Origin: Lachnospiraceae bacterium UBA3850
Lineage (GTDB): Bacteria; Bacillota; Clostridia; Lachnospirales; Lachnospiraceae
Length of the DNA stretch: 14,337 bases
NCBI GenBank assembly: GCA_002392655.1
Contig: DGHK01000033.1
Coordinates: 1 to 14,337 of the forward strand
Direction of reading: 5' to 3'
This document shows positions 6,404 to 12,916 of the stretch, one piece after another. The notes under the pieces were generated by a model. That model was not told where the DNA came from. It made no database searches and was given only the letters and a program-made list of their open reading frames with translations. The position numbers were made by a program, and so were the translations under genes. The first letter of the stretch is position 1, and the number at the start of each line of letters is the position of its first letter.

Positions 6404-7060
6404 CTAGCTTTCCTGATTATTAAAACCTTTGAATAAATACACTCCCAGAACTGCATTAAAGCCAACTGCTGAAAATGTACTAAATCTTTCGAAGATACCG
6501 AAGTACTCCTTCGGCACCGCGCCACTTCCGATGGCACCAACAAACATAGTTAACAGTGCTACTATTGCCCATATTCCTATACCTCGCATTTTTTTCTTCT
6601 TACATCCGACTATTATCAAAAGAACCAGCGATACAATAGAAAGAAGCACTACAGCAGCAGTTATTACCATATGCATTATCTCCTGGAAGCCTGCTATCTC
6701 CTTACCTGAATCGCTAAGCGGGAACATCTTATATCCAACATTGGATATCCAGTTCATAATAGTGAATAGGTAAATTCCAAGTCTAAATAGCTTCGTCGAT
6801 ACTTTCTTATCAGAAACATATATCGACACGCATGTGGAACATACAACACTTCCAACATTGTAAAAAGCAGACAGCTGATCCCATAGCATTCTTGAAGGTG
6901 CATCCATTGCAGATAGGTCGCTGGCAGCCATAGATTTCCAGTCATAACCCGGAAATGCCATTGGAGAAAAAATTATCGCTGCTGTATAAGAAATCAGTTG
7001 GATGATTCCTATAAACCCAAGCCAGTTGATCAGTTTCTTTTTATTATCTACATTACTCAT
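6404..7060 (-). CDS. DUF998-like membrane protein
   Basis: This 218-residue integral membrane protein has six likely helices (about 13-33, 64-82, 91-110, 126-151, 158-177, 190-212). It resembles the DUF998 family: an extracytoplasmic loop after helix 1 with a YDW...SDLSAMDAPS pattern, then a helix with FYNVGSVV, a FP.S loop and GAVP. Members have no established biochemical role. The gene follows the TetR gene with 15 bp between them, and AAGGGGAA lies before the ATG. It should therefore be co-transcribed from the palindrome-bearing promoter at 7731-7759 and be the main target of that TetR. By analogy with TetR-linked small membrane proteins, a stress or envelope role is possible, but that is inference. 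Confidence 0.75.
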   Translation of the reverse strand: MSNVDNKKKLINWLGFIGIIQLISYTAAIIFSPMAFPGYDWKSMAASDLSAMDAPSRMLWDQLSAFYNVGSVVCSTCVSIYVSDKKVSTKLFRLGIYLFTIMNWISNVGYKMFPLSDSGKEIAGFQEIMHMVITAAVVLLSIVSLVLLIIVGCKKKKMRGIGIWAIVALLTMFVGAIGSGAVPKEYFGIFERFSTFSAVGFNAVLGVYLFKGFNNQES

Positions 7061-7075
7061 TTTATTTTCCCCTTT

Positions 7076-7675
7076 TTACTTTGCACCATATATCCTACAG
7101 AACTCCTCAATATATCCACTCATCATTTTCGGTTTTGCTTTAAGTCCAGCAAATTTTAAGTCTGATTCGTAATCAAGCATTGAGTGAACAGCCATCGCAA
7201 ATGAAAAAGCTGCCGCATCAGGATCATCAAAATGTGCTATCTTCTTTACTTCAAGCGCATAGAACAAACTCTTTGTTGCATTTATCATGGTTTCAGTTTC
7301 TCTCGCCATTATCTCAGCTGCAACCTTACTTATGGTTCTTTCAGACATGATAATCTTGTAGAAAAGAAACATATCCGGATCATTTACAATACTTCGGTAA
7401 GAACTGACCGCTCCCATCAGTATATCCTTCAGAGATGCGTCAGGTCCCAGCTTGTCGTAATCTATGCCACCCACGGATGCCTTCTTTTTTGACATATCTC
7501 TGAGGACAACATACATTTCTTCAACTATCTCATCCCTTGAAGAAAAATGATTATAGAGAGATGCCTTTGTGATACCAACCTTACTTGCTATCTGCTGCAT
7601 AGAAACTGTACCCAGACCACTTGCTGCCGCAAGCTCAAGTGTCGCCTTAATTATTTCATTCTTTCTATCATTCAT
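7076..7675 (-). CDS. TetR/AcrR-family transcriptional repressor
   Basis: This 199-residue one-component repressor has an N-terminal TetR_N helix-turn-helix (residues 5-50: IIKATLELAAASG, MQQIASKVGITKASLYNHF) and a ligand domain with no recognisable specificity. The frame is open upstream to a TTG at 7705. I choose the ATG at 7675 because it has AAAGG about 10 bp before it and its N-terminus has the normal TetR length. The promoter just upstream contains a perfect palindrome (7736-7751), so the gene very likely represses itself and the DUF998-like gene, which begins 15 bp after its stop. The signal that relieves repression is unknown. Confidence 0.93.
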   Translation of the reverse strand: MNDRKNEIIKATLELAAASGLGTVSMQQIASKVGITKASLYNHFSSRDEIVEEMYVVLRDMSKKKASVGGIDYDKLGPDASLKDILMGAVSSYRSIVNDPDMFLFYKIIMSERTISKVAAEIMARETETMINATKSLFYALEVKKIAHFDDPDAAAFSFAMAVHSMLDYESDLKFAGLKAKPKMMSGYIEEFCRIYGAK

Positions 7676-7730
7676 GATATCTTGCCTTTCTATCACCAAA
7701 TACAAGAGTATGCACTACCGCTTGTTTGGT

Positions 7731-7759
7731 ATATTACTACCGTTCGGTAGTTTTGTCAA
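7731..7759 (-). promoter_or_regulatory. tetR promoter with operator palindrome
   Basis: The minus strand has TTGACA (7759-7754), a 17-bp spacer and TAATAT (7736-7731). A perfect inverted repeat, ACTACCG-TT-CGGTAGT (7736-7751), occupies the spacer. A second, degenerate copy (ACTACCG at 7714-7720 with TTGGTAT at 7725-7731) lies over the transcription start. This mirrors the two-operator layout of the first tetR in the window, with a different recognition sequence. Confidence 0.8.
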
Positions 7760-7766
7760 TATAAAA

Positions 7767-7790
7767 ATACCAGGGGATATCCCCTGGTAT
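7767..7790 (-). terminator. Intrinsic terminator of the XRE-Uma2 gene
   Basis: This is a perfect 24-bp palindrome with arms ATACCAGGGG / CCCCTGGTAT. On the minus strand it is followed by TTTTATATT. It lies 17 bp after the stop of the XRE-Uma2 gene. The T-tract on that side and none on the other favour a terminator over an operator. Confidence 0.85.
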
Positions 7791-7806
7791 AATAAACTAA
7801 TCGTTA

Positions 7807-8604
7807 CTATTCATATAAAAACTCTATCTTACTATAGATAGTTTTGAAGTCTACTACACATTTGCCATCCCAAATTGTAACCGGAACCTTATCTTCAAAG
7901 GTATATTCGACCGGATCAGATGATTTTTCAAAATTATACACAAGTACTTTCTTATCATCTGGAAGGACTATCCAATATTCCCTAACTCCCGCATTTTGGT
8001 ATTTGTTCTTCTTTCGTATAACATCCATATACCAATTGCTTGGCGAAAGAACCTCTACTATCAAATCAGGGGCTCCAACTACACGGGCCTTTATAATCTT
8101 GTCTCTGTCACATACCACAAGAACATCCGGTTGAACCATCGTCTTATCATCACAGTCTAGTTGCACATCAGTAGGTGCGACAGACGGAATGCAAGGTCCA
8201 CCATTTTCATCTATAAAGTTCTCAAAAATCGAACAAATAATCGCACCTATTCGCTGATGTACAAATGTTGGCGCAGCCATATTATAGAAAACACCATCAA
8301 TTAGTTCTATCCTCGTCCCCTCAGGCAGAGCAAGGTAATCCTCCAAGGTCTTATTCTCATATGAGTCAATTTTTATAGCCGAAATACCTGCATTAAAATG
8401 ACTAGTCTCCATCACCATATCTTTATCCATATTCATGTCTTCAAAAACAGAACTGAGAGCTTTCAGCGTACTGTATCTTGGACTTTCAGTGAAACCACCA
8501 AATATCTTCTGAACAGTACCAAGTGGAACTCCGGATTTTTCAGAGATATATTGATACGAGAAACCAAGTTCTTTCTTAAGTTTAATCATTTCATCAACCG
8601 TCAT
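7807..8604 (-). CDS. XRE helix-turn-helix fused to a Uma2-type PD-(D/E)XK nuclease domain
   Basis: Residues 1-65 read as an XRE/Cro-type helix-turn-helix (SYQYISEKSGVPLGTVQKIFGG, with a SPRYSTLKALS third-helix region). Residues 85-235 match the Uma2 (DUF820) family of restriction-endonuclease-like fold proteins: TRIELIDGVFYNM, VHQRIG, QPDVLVV (158-164), GAPDLIVEVLSPS (177-189), a K...KYQNAGVREYWIV region (198-213). Candidate active-site residues are E100, D160, E184 and a Lys at 198-201. Uma2 proteins are abundant in cyanobacteria and Firmicutes, often in many copies, and their role is unproven. The fusion with a DNA-binding domain suggests nuclease action or regulation at a specific site. 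AGGAGG sets the start at 8604. The gene is a single-gene unit with its own promoter and terminator. Confidence 0.88.
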   Translation of the reverse strand: MTVDEMIKLKKELGFSYQYISEKSGVPLGTVQKIFGGFTESPRYSTLKALSSVFEDMNMDKDMVMETSHFNAGISAIKIDSYENKTLEDYLALPEGTRIELIDGVFYNMAAPTFVHQRIGAIICSIFENFIDENGGPCIPSVAPTDVQLDCDDKTMVQPDVLVVCDRDKIIKARVVGAPDLIVEVLSPSNWYMDVIRKKNKYQNAGVREYWIVLPDDKKVLVYNFEKSSDPVEYTFEDKVPVTIWDGKCVVDFKTIYSKIEFLYE

Positions 8605-8627
8605 ACCGCGTCCTCCTTTTCCTCAAT

Positions 8628-8674
8628 CTATCATCTTTGTTTCCATTATAAGAGATATGATAGGTCGAAGTCAA
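8628..8674 (-). promoter_or_regulatory. Promoter of the XRE-Uma2 gene with wide inverted repeat
   Basis: TTGACT (8674-8669), an 18-bp spacer and a consensus TATAAT (8650-8645) lie 41 bp before the start codon. Inverted 7-mers CTATCAT (8628-8634) and ATGATAG (8657-8663) bracket the -10 with 22 bp between them, which would suit a two-site operator for the gene's own HTH domain. Confidence 0.65.
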
Positions 8675-8735
8675 GCATTTCTATCCATTATATTTCCGTT
8701 TTGTATCCATTTGCTACATATTGTGAAATTTAAAA

Positions 8736-8772
8736 AAAGGAGCTTCATTCCTACTTGGGCTGAAGCTCCTTT
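8736..8772 (-). terminator. Strong intrinsic terminator of the small-gene cluster
   Basis: AAAGGAGCTTCA (8736-8747) pairs perfectly with TGAAGCTCCTTT (8761-8772) across a 13-base loop. On the minus strand the GC part of the stem is followed by TTTTTTT. It lies 26 bp past the stop of the 114-aa gene and ends transcription of the small genes to its right. Confidence 0.85.
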
Positions 8773-8798
8773 GTGAGATTATCTTCCGGTTTAATGTT

Positions 8799-9143
8799 TT
8801 ATAGGGGATATGATTTTCCATCCCAGTTCACAGACTCTGCCTCATTTCCATCTACAGACCATCTTATAATTGATGCTACAAGAGCGGGAGTTATCACATT
8901 CTCCATTTTCATTGGTAATTGATATCTTTCCCATGTACCACTTGTTTTCTTCTTTTGAAAAATACGACCTTTACTTATAATGTAATGATTTTCAACTTCC
9001 AACGGAACAGCCAGAACAATGCTTTTGTCCTCTGTAAAAATATGTAATATATTATACGGACTATCTTCATCCGGACATATATACCAAACATATTGAACAT
9101 CTTCAACATTAATTGTGCGTCTGTTTTTCTTTAATACACTCAT
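8799..9143 (-). CDS. Small soluble protein of unknown function (114 aa), possibly immunity-type
   Basis: I do not recognise a named domain. The protein is soluble, with alternating beta-type segments in the first 70 residues (VQYVWYICPDEDSPYNILHIF, SIVLAVPLE, HYIISKG) and a C-terminal stretch, ITPALVASIIRWSVDGNEAESVNW, that looks like a conserved helix. From memory, similar 110-115-residue proteins occur singly in Firmicutes and Bacteroidetes genomes near polymorphic-toxin loci; this is unverified. The ribosome site is poor (GGGGAG about 15 bp before the ATG). Next upstream on the same strand are the 55-codon ORF and the DUF7660-like gene, and a strong terminator follows. Being one of several small orphan genes suggests a leftover immunity cassette, but no toxin is present. 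Confidence 0.6.
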   Translation of the reverse strand: MSVLKKNRRTINVEDVQYVWYICPDEDSPYNILHIFTEDKSIVLAVPLEVENHYIISKGRIFQKKKTSGTWERYQLPMKMENVITPALVASIIRWSVDGNEAESVNWDGKSYPL

Positions 9144-9215
9144 CTATTTCAGGTTTCTCCCCAATAACACTTTATTCTGGATTTATTTAACTAAACGGGA
9201 AACATAACCTTGATA

Positions 9216-9383
9216 TTAATGTCTTACCCCTATAACTTTCCGGGTTGATTTTGATACAAAATATGTATCAAAAGCGACAGCCATAACATCATCCCAACAT
9301 TCGTTTATATATTTCCCCGAACATAAAACTATTGGAAGTGTTGCTTCGTCCCATACGATATAGTATCGCTCCTCTTCATCCAT
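9216..9383 (-). CDS. 55-aa ORF, fragment-like, resembling the C-terminus of immunity-type proteins
   Basis: A short open frame begins at ATG 9383 and stops at 9216. It encodes an acidic start (MDEEERYYIVWDEATLPIV), then a segment WDDVMAVAFDTYFVS and an end VIGVRH. The motif 'IVWDE..LPIV ... DDV.AVAFDTY' recalls the C-terminal part of some small contact-dependent-inhibition or polymorphic-toxin immunity proteins; this is recall, not a search. It begins 11 bp after the stop of the DUF7660-like gene and has no ribosome site, so it would depend on coupling. Lack of a ribosome site and of an N-terminal half suggest either a truncated relic or a coupled microprotein. Confidence 0.5.
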   Translation of the reverse strand: MDEEERYYIVWDEATLPIVLCSGKYINECWDDVMAVAFDTYFVSKSTRKVIGVRH

Positions 9384-9394
9384 TTTACTTATAT

Positions 9395-9625
9395 TTACTC
9401 GTAAATCTTCCCTACATAAAATATTTCAGCCATCTTTTTGAAATCAATAGTTTCAAAGTTTTCATCGCTGTCTTTTATCCACGCAGAAATTCTTTCAAGA
9501 TAGTCTGATATCGTCCAATTTTCCCACTCATCATGATTTTCGTCATAATCTTTAGCCAGACTTTCAAGAAAAATCAAAAAAGAGTCTCTATCTTTAACCT
9601 GTTCCAACAATTCATACACCGACAT
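9395..9625 (-). CDS. DUF7660-like small protein (76 aa)
   Basis: This small acidic soluble protein begins MSVYELLEQVKDRDSFLIFL, carries WENWTISDYLERISAW in the middle and ends WIKDSD...AEIFYVGKIYE. That order of segments, with the terminal GKIYE, matches the DUF7660 pattern as I remember it. Those proteins are short, widespread and uncharacterised, often found among orphan immunity and toxin genes. It is full length for the family, which normally carries a longer middle loop. AGGAAA lies 9 bp before ATG 9625. It heads a transcription unit with the 55-codon ORF and the 114-aa gene. The function is unknown. Confidence 0.7.
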   Translation of the reverse strand: MSVYELLEQVKDRDSFLIFLESLAKDYDENHDEWENWTISDYLERISAWIKDSDENFETIDFKKMAEIFYVGKIYE

Positions 9626-9660
9626 GGTTTTTTCCTATACTTTCTTTAACACATTATGCT

Positions 9661-9678
9661 GGAATATAATTATATACC
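9661..9678. promoter_or_regulatory. Near-palindrome with embedded -10 before the DUF7660-like gene
   Basis: GGAATATAATTATATACC is symmetric except for one pair. It contains TATAAT on the minus strand (9674-9669), 43 bp before the start of the DUF7660-like gene. There is no convincing -35. Promoter function is a guess from position. Confidence 0.3.
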
Positions 9679-9685
9679 AATTTTA

Positions 9686-9868
9686 TCATAATCCATACTT
9701 AACCCTCACGGCCGCCAAAACGTCATCTGCATCTCTGTATAGCCCCTGTTCAGCGTGTGTCCTTGACACCGCCAGCTTCTGTAAAATCTCGTTTTCAGTT
9801 AACGGTCTGTATATTTCTGTATTTCTCCTTATTTCAAAAAAATCGAACATGTATTGACTGATTTTCAT
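9686..9868 (-). CDS. Antitoxin-like third gene of the toxin-antitoxin operon (60 aa)
   Basis: This short protein has a helical C-terminus, ENEILQKLAVSRTHAEQGLYRDADDVLAAVRVKYGL. That pattern (an R..A..G.Y.DAD......R.KYGL ending) is common at the C-terminal toxin-binding end of clostridial antitoxins. The usual N-terminal DNA-binding domain is missing. The gene starts 4 bp after the toxin stop, with GGGGAGAA inside the end of the toxin gene, so it is the third member of one operon. It may be an extra toxin-neutralising peptide or a regulator of the complex. It could also be a remnant of a second antitoxin. The role is inferred only from context and motif. Confidence 0.6.
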   Translation of the reverse strand: MKISQYMFDFFEIRRNTEIYRPLTENEILQKLAVSRTHAEQGLYRDADDVLAAVRVKYGL

Positions 9869-9872
9869 GTAT

Positions 9873-10220
9873 TTATTCTCCCCAGTAATCTATTGACTCC
9901 TGAGTACGCCCGGATATTCCAAACAGTTTCATCATAAAATCTTCTTTTTCATTAAACATCTGAACTACAGTCACCTTACCTGGTTCGAATCGATACAGTA
10001 AATAATGCTGATGTGTAAAAAGATACCAATAATCAGTTTCTATCCCATAAGTTTCAGCTATATTAGTTCCGCTTTTTTCATACTCTTTTAATCTATCGGC
10101 ATCAGCCATCATCTCAGAAAGAATACTCTTTGCCGTATCCAAATCATAGTGTTCTGTAAGCCATTTCTTAAGTTTTATCATTTTTCTTTTTGCCAGATCA
10201 GAATATTCAAGTTTATTCAT
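9873..10220 (-). CDS. RelE/ParE-like toxin of a type II toxin-antitoxin system
   Basis: This 115-residue basic-to-neutral protein has the RelE/ParE layout: an N-terminal helix pair (LAKRKMIKLKKWLTEHYDLDTAKSILSEM), a middle G..I...YGI.TDYWYLF turn (51-69), then beta strands (HQHYLLYRF, KVTVVQMF) and a terminal NEKEDFMMKLFGI. Toxins of this fold either cut mRNA on the ribosome or poison gyrase; the sequence alone does not decide. The C-terminus is extended by about 14 residues (SGRTQESIDYWGE). Its ATG overlaps the antitoxin stop (TAATG), so the two are translationally coupled with the antitoxin first, the usual order. The basal catalytic residues of RelE are not clearly conserved, so activity needs testing. 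Confidence 0.8.
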   Translation of the reverse strand: MNKLEYSDLAKRKMIKLKKWLTEHYDLDTAKSILSEMMADADRLKEYEKSGTNIAETYGIETDYWYLFTHQHYLLYRFEPGKVTVVQMFNEKEDFMMKLFGISGRTQESIDYWGE

Positions 10221-10477
10221 TATTCGATTTCAAGCTCCTTCTTCAAATCTTCTGCTGAAATAGTACCGACTTCCAAAATTGATCTTTCGCCCTTTTCCAT
10301 CTCAAGCATGAAGCGATATAAAGCAAGTTCTTTCTCTATTTCATCAAGTTCTTTGGAATTAATCATAGTTACTTGATCATATCCATTTTTTGTTAAATAA
10401 ACTCGGTTTCCATATCTAACATTATTCACAACCTTTGTGTAATTTCTCAATTCAGATATAGGCATAATATTGGGCAT
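10220..10477 (-). CDS. Phd/YefM-family antitoxin
   Basis: This 85-residue antitoxin would bind and neutralise the downstream toxin and repress the operon. The N-terminal PNIMPISELRNY, then VYLTKNG and VTMI, fit the Phd/YefM DNA-binding fold. The C-terminal helix (SAEDLKKELEIE) would be the toxin-binding part. An in-frame ATG at 10510 exists, but AAGGAGGTG lies just before ATG 10477 and a TATAAT box lies between the two ATGs, so 10477 is the start. The stop overlaps the toxin start. A 26-bp near-palindrome upstream (10503-10528) is the likely autorepression site. Confidence 0.88.
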   Translation of the reverse strand: MPNIMPISELRNYTKVVNNVRYGNRVYLTKNGYDQVTMINSKELDEIEKELALYRFMLEMEKGERSILEVGTISAEDLKKELEIE

Positions 10478-10496
10478 ATCGCACCTCCTTATTTGT

Positions 10497-10528
10497 ATTA
10501 TAACAATCAATTTCTAGAATTTGATTGT
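10497..10528 (-). promoter_or_regulatory. Toxin-antitoxin promoter and operator palindrome
   Basis: An extended -10 TGTTATAAT (10505-10497) lies 20 bp before the antitoxin start. Directly upstream and overlapping it is a 26-bp inverted repeat (10503-10528) with arms ACAATCAA and TTGATTGT around a TTCTAGAA core, with only one mismatched base pair. It covers the -35 position, which has no good hexamer. This is a typical place for Phd/YefM autoregulation. Confidence 0.8.
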
Positions 10529-10620
10529 AATACATACAATATACTTTTGCAACATAATTAGTAGATAAATTTTACAGCAACGCTTGGTGGTCTATTTTTT
10601 CAGCATAATAATTTCGATCG

Positions 10621-11292
10621 CTATTTCAGTAAACCACCATGAAATACGCATTCATATACCTTTTGATCACCCTGATATATCTCTTCATATCCCTGAAACC
10701 AAGTGAAATCTCCAGTTACTTTACATCTGTATGTATATTCACCTGATTGGAATATTTCCGGTCCCCTGTATGGCATCTTCACATCCGCAGCTCTCAATGC
10801 TTCTTTCAAGAAGTTACCACTAAAGCCATCTGCTAATACCCGTCCCATATAATTCATGGCATAAACAGCCTGTCCATCTTTCCAAACCACTTCTTCTCCT
10901 GCAAATTCTTCTCCACCTACATACGTATCGTGATAAATATATTTGCCATTCTCATATCTGAAATCGTGAGATGTAAGTCTGGTGGCATCAACTTCATTCT
11001 TAAATGCTGCGTAGGTATTGATATTTGCTTCCAGTCTGAATGCTATCAATTCATCTAGATCAGTATCCGACTTTGACTTAATATTCACAGCGCAATCCTG
11101 ATCCTTAACCAAATAATCTACACTGACACTCATAAGGTCACTGATTTGAATAAGATTGGAAATGTCCGGATAAATCTGTCCGGATTCCCATTTTGCCACC
11201 GCTTGTCTTGAAACACCAAGCTTATCCGCAAGGGCCTCTTGAGTATATCCTTTATTCTTTCTAAGTATCTGTAGTTTTTCTGAAAAAACCAT
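10621..11292 (-). CDS. XRE-family regulator with C-terminal DUF5680-like domain
   Basis: Residues 4-62 form a Cro/C1-type helix-turn-helix (LRKNKGYTQEALADKLGVSRQAVAKWESG). After a linker (64-80), residues 84-223 match the DUF5680 pattern I remember: SHDFRYENGKYIYHDTY, GGEEFAGEEVVW (126-137), a YAMNYMGRV block (144-152), FLKEALR (161-167), PYRGPE and WFQGYEEI, ending VFHGG. DUF5680 occurs alone and fused to XRE domains in Firmicutes; its ligand or activity is unknown. GGAGGTGA lies before ATG 11292. A TATAAT at 11377-11372 may be its -10. It stands between the toxin-antitoxin operon and the ATPase gene with no sign of co-transcription. It is probably a ligand-sensing regulator. Confidence 0.9.
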   Translation of the reverse strand: MVFSEKLQILRKNKGYTQEALADKLGVSRQAVAKWESGQIYPDISNLIQISDLMSVSVDYLVKDQDCAVNIKSKSDTDLDELIAFRLEANINTYAAFKNEVDATRLTSHDFRYENGKYIYHDTYVGGEEFAGEEVVWKDGQAVYAMNYMGRVLADGFSGNFLKEALRAADVKMPYRGPEIFQSGEYTYRCKVTGDFTWFQGYEEIYQGDQKVYECVFHGGLLK

Positions 11293-11371
11293 TTCTCATC
11301 ACCTCCGCTATCAGTGTACAAAACAGCGGCATTTGTCTCAATAAATCATTAGTTGCTTTTTTGCTACTTCT

Positions 11372-11377
11372 ATTATA
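11372..11377 (-). promoter_or_regulatory. Candidate -10 of the XRE-DUF5680 gene
   Basis: TATAAT on the minus strand lies 79 bp before the start codon. TTGGCA (11397-11392) is only 14 bp upstream, too close for a standard -35, so the assignment is weak. Confidence 0.35.
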
Positions 11378-11417
11378 CAAATAAGTTGTTTTGCCAAGTT
11401 AGCTTCCGGAATAAAAG

Positions 11418-12743
11418 TCATAGCTCAACGTTATCCATAAGAAAGTCAAACAGATCAATAATCATAATCCCCTTTTCATCATAAGAAGGCTTTAATCCCG
11501 TTTTTGCTACAACTATCTTTTTAAAGGAATCATCAATATAATAAAGACTTCTCTTTTCCTGCAACTGTTTATCAGCATCATCCATCGAAAGTGCTGATTG
11601 AATATAGTATTTTATATCTCCTTTAGATGCTATGAAATCCACTTCCAGTGCTTTCTGTGCATATATAGACTTTCCATTTACATCTACCCTTTCGGTCTTC
11701 TCGCTGACGTTTACTTCACCAACATCAATATTAAAACCTCTGTACCTAAGTTCGTTGTATATGATGTTTTCCATAATATGAGTCTCTTCAATCTGTCGGA
11801 AGTTCAGTCTGGCATTCCTTACCCCGATGTCTTCAAAGTATAACTTGAATGGAGCCCCAATATATTTTCTGCCTTTTATATTGTACTTGCTGGCTTTTGA
11901 TATAACGAATGCATCCTCAAAATATCCAAGAAATTTTCCAATCGTGTCATCAGTTATTTCTTTTCCCATAACACTTTTAAAAGTGTTCGTGATTTTACTC
12001 ACGTTTACCGGTGAACCAATCGTTGAAGCTATGATGTTAAATGTATCAGCCAGCTCTGTTTTCTTTTTTATTTTATTATGGGCTATTATATCTTTAAGAT
12101 ATGTTTCCTCGCATAAAGACTTTAAATAGGATATTTTTTCATCACTTCCCACCATCTGCGCAACAAGTGGAATTCCACCGGTTATAATATACTCTTTCCA
12201 TACCTCCTGCGGACTTATGGTCTGCCCTTGCATATATTCAGAAAAAGAGAGCGGTAAAACATGTACAATTGTACCTCTGCCCTTAAACTCTGTAGCTATG
12301 TCCGACGAAAGAAATCTTGAATTTGAACCTGTAACATAAACATCTAAGTTCTTATGACGTAAAAAACCATTCAAGGTGCCAATAAAATTATCCAGAAGCT
12401 GAACCTCATCAAGTAACAGATAGAAATCATCTTTATCATTGGTCCTGTCCTTTATATATGCCCTGAACTTCTTGGCATTTATATAATAGATCCCATTTTT
12501 CTGTTTAAGTTTTGTCTCTTCATCAGGAAAATACGAATCAAGCAGATCGATATCCTCATCGGCATCAAAAGCGAACCTGATAATATTGGCACTTGGCACA
12601 CCACTAGCCAAAAGACACTTATAATACAATTCATTCATTAGATATGATTTCCCTGAACGTCTTGCTCCGGTTATCACTTTGATCAGGCCGTTTTGTTTTC
12701 TTTCAACAAGCCGGTCTACATATTTAGCTCTAGTGTATTCCAT
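11418..12743 (-). CDS. AAA_14/DUF4143-type ATPase
   Basis: This 441-residue protein has an N-terminal AAA domain and a C-terminal DUF4143 region, a pair known from many bacterial and archaeal genomes, often in multiple divergent copies. Walker A is GARRSGKS (26-33), Walker B is YLLLDEVQ (108-115), sensor 1 is VTGSNS (137-142) and a GRG (155-157) holds a possible arginine finger. LPLSFSEYM (163-171) is a family hallmark. DUF4143 (about 205-375) includes EVDFIA (368-373), an ExD-x-A stretch often read as a nuclease-like PD-(D/E)XK core. No activity has been firmly assigned to the family. GGAG lies before ATG 12743. The gene appears to be a single unit; a TATAAT box (12787-12782) is 38 bp upstream. 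Confidence 0.92.
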   Translation of the reverse strand: MEYTRAKYVDRLVERKQNGLIKVITGARRSGKSYLMNELYYKCLLASGVPSANIIRFAFDADEDIDLLDSYFPDEETKLKQKNGIYYINAKKFRAYIKDRTNDKDDFYLLLDEVQLLDNFIGTLNGFLRHKNLDVYVTGSNSRFLSSDIATEFKGRGTIVHVLPLSFSEYMQGQTISPQEVWKEYIITGGIPLVAQMVGSDEKISYLKSLCEETYLKDIIAHNKIKKKTELADTFNIIASTIGSPVNVSKITNTFKSVMGKEITDDTIGKFLGYFEDAFVISKASKYNIKGRKYIGAPFKLYFEDIGVRNARLNFRQIEETHIMENIIYNELRYRGFNIDVGEVNVSEKTERVDVNGKSIYAQKALEVDFIASKGDIKYYIQSALSMDDADKQLQEKRSLYYIDDSFKKIVVAKTGLKPSYDEKGIMIIDLFDFLMDNVEL

Positions 12744-12916
12744 AATAACTCCATATTTGTAACAGTCTTTGATAATTTTCGATTATATTTTAGCACCAAT
12801 TAAATTTATTCGCAACGCTATACTCGAAATTTTCCAAAGACTTTAAGATGTGTCTATTATAATGGACTATACCTAATCCGTATATATTTTTCCTCAGTTC
12901 ATTAAATTCTTTCCAT
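12744..12916 (-). other. Intergenic segment with candidate -10 and an open frame without a start codon
   Basis: These 173 bases hold a TATAAT for the ATPase gene (12787-12782, no good -35) and no hairpin able to end the SAP-GNAT transcript. On the minus strand one frame stays open for about 43 codons from just past the SAP-GNAT stop to about 12793, reading EWKEFNELRKNIYGLG and then HYNRHILKSLENF, without an ATG. This could be chance or the remains of a gene. Confidence 0.3.

Noticed and set aside
7676..7705. TTG start at 7705 for the second TetR
   Set aside because: No ribosome site; ATG 7675 has AAAGG and gives the normal TetR N-terminus.
7767..7790. Perfect 24-bp palindrome as an operator
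   Set aside because: GC-rich stem plus a T-tract on the minus strand and a place right after a stop codon fit a terminator better.
9895..10220. Possible hidden insertion sequence or phage edge around the toxin-antitoxin genes
   Set aside because: No transposase, integrase, terminal inverted repeats or target duplication seen on either side.
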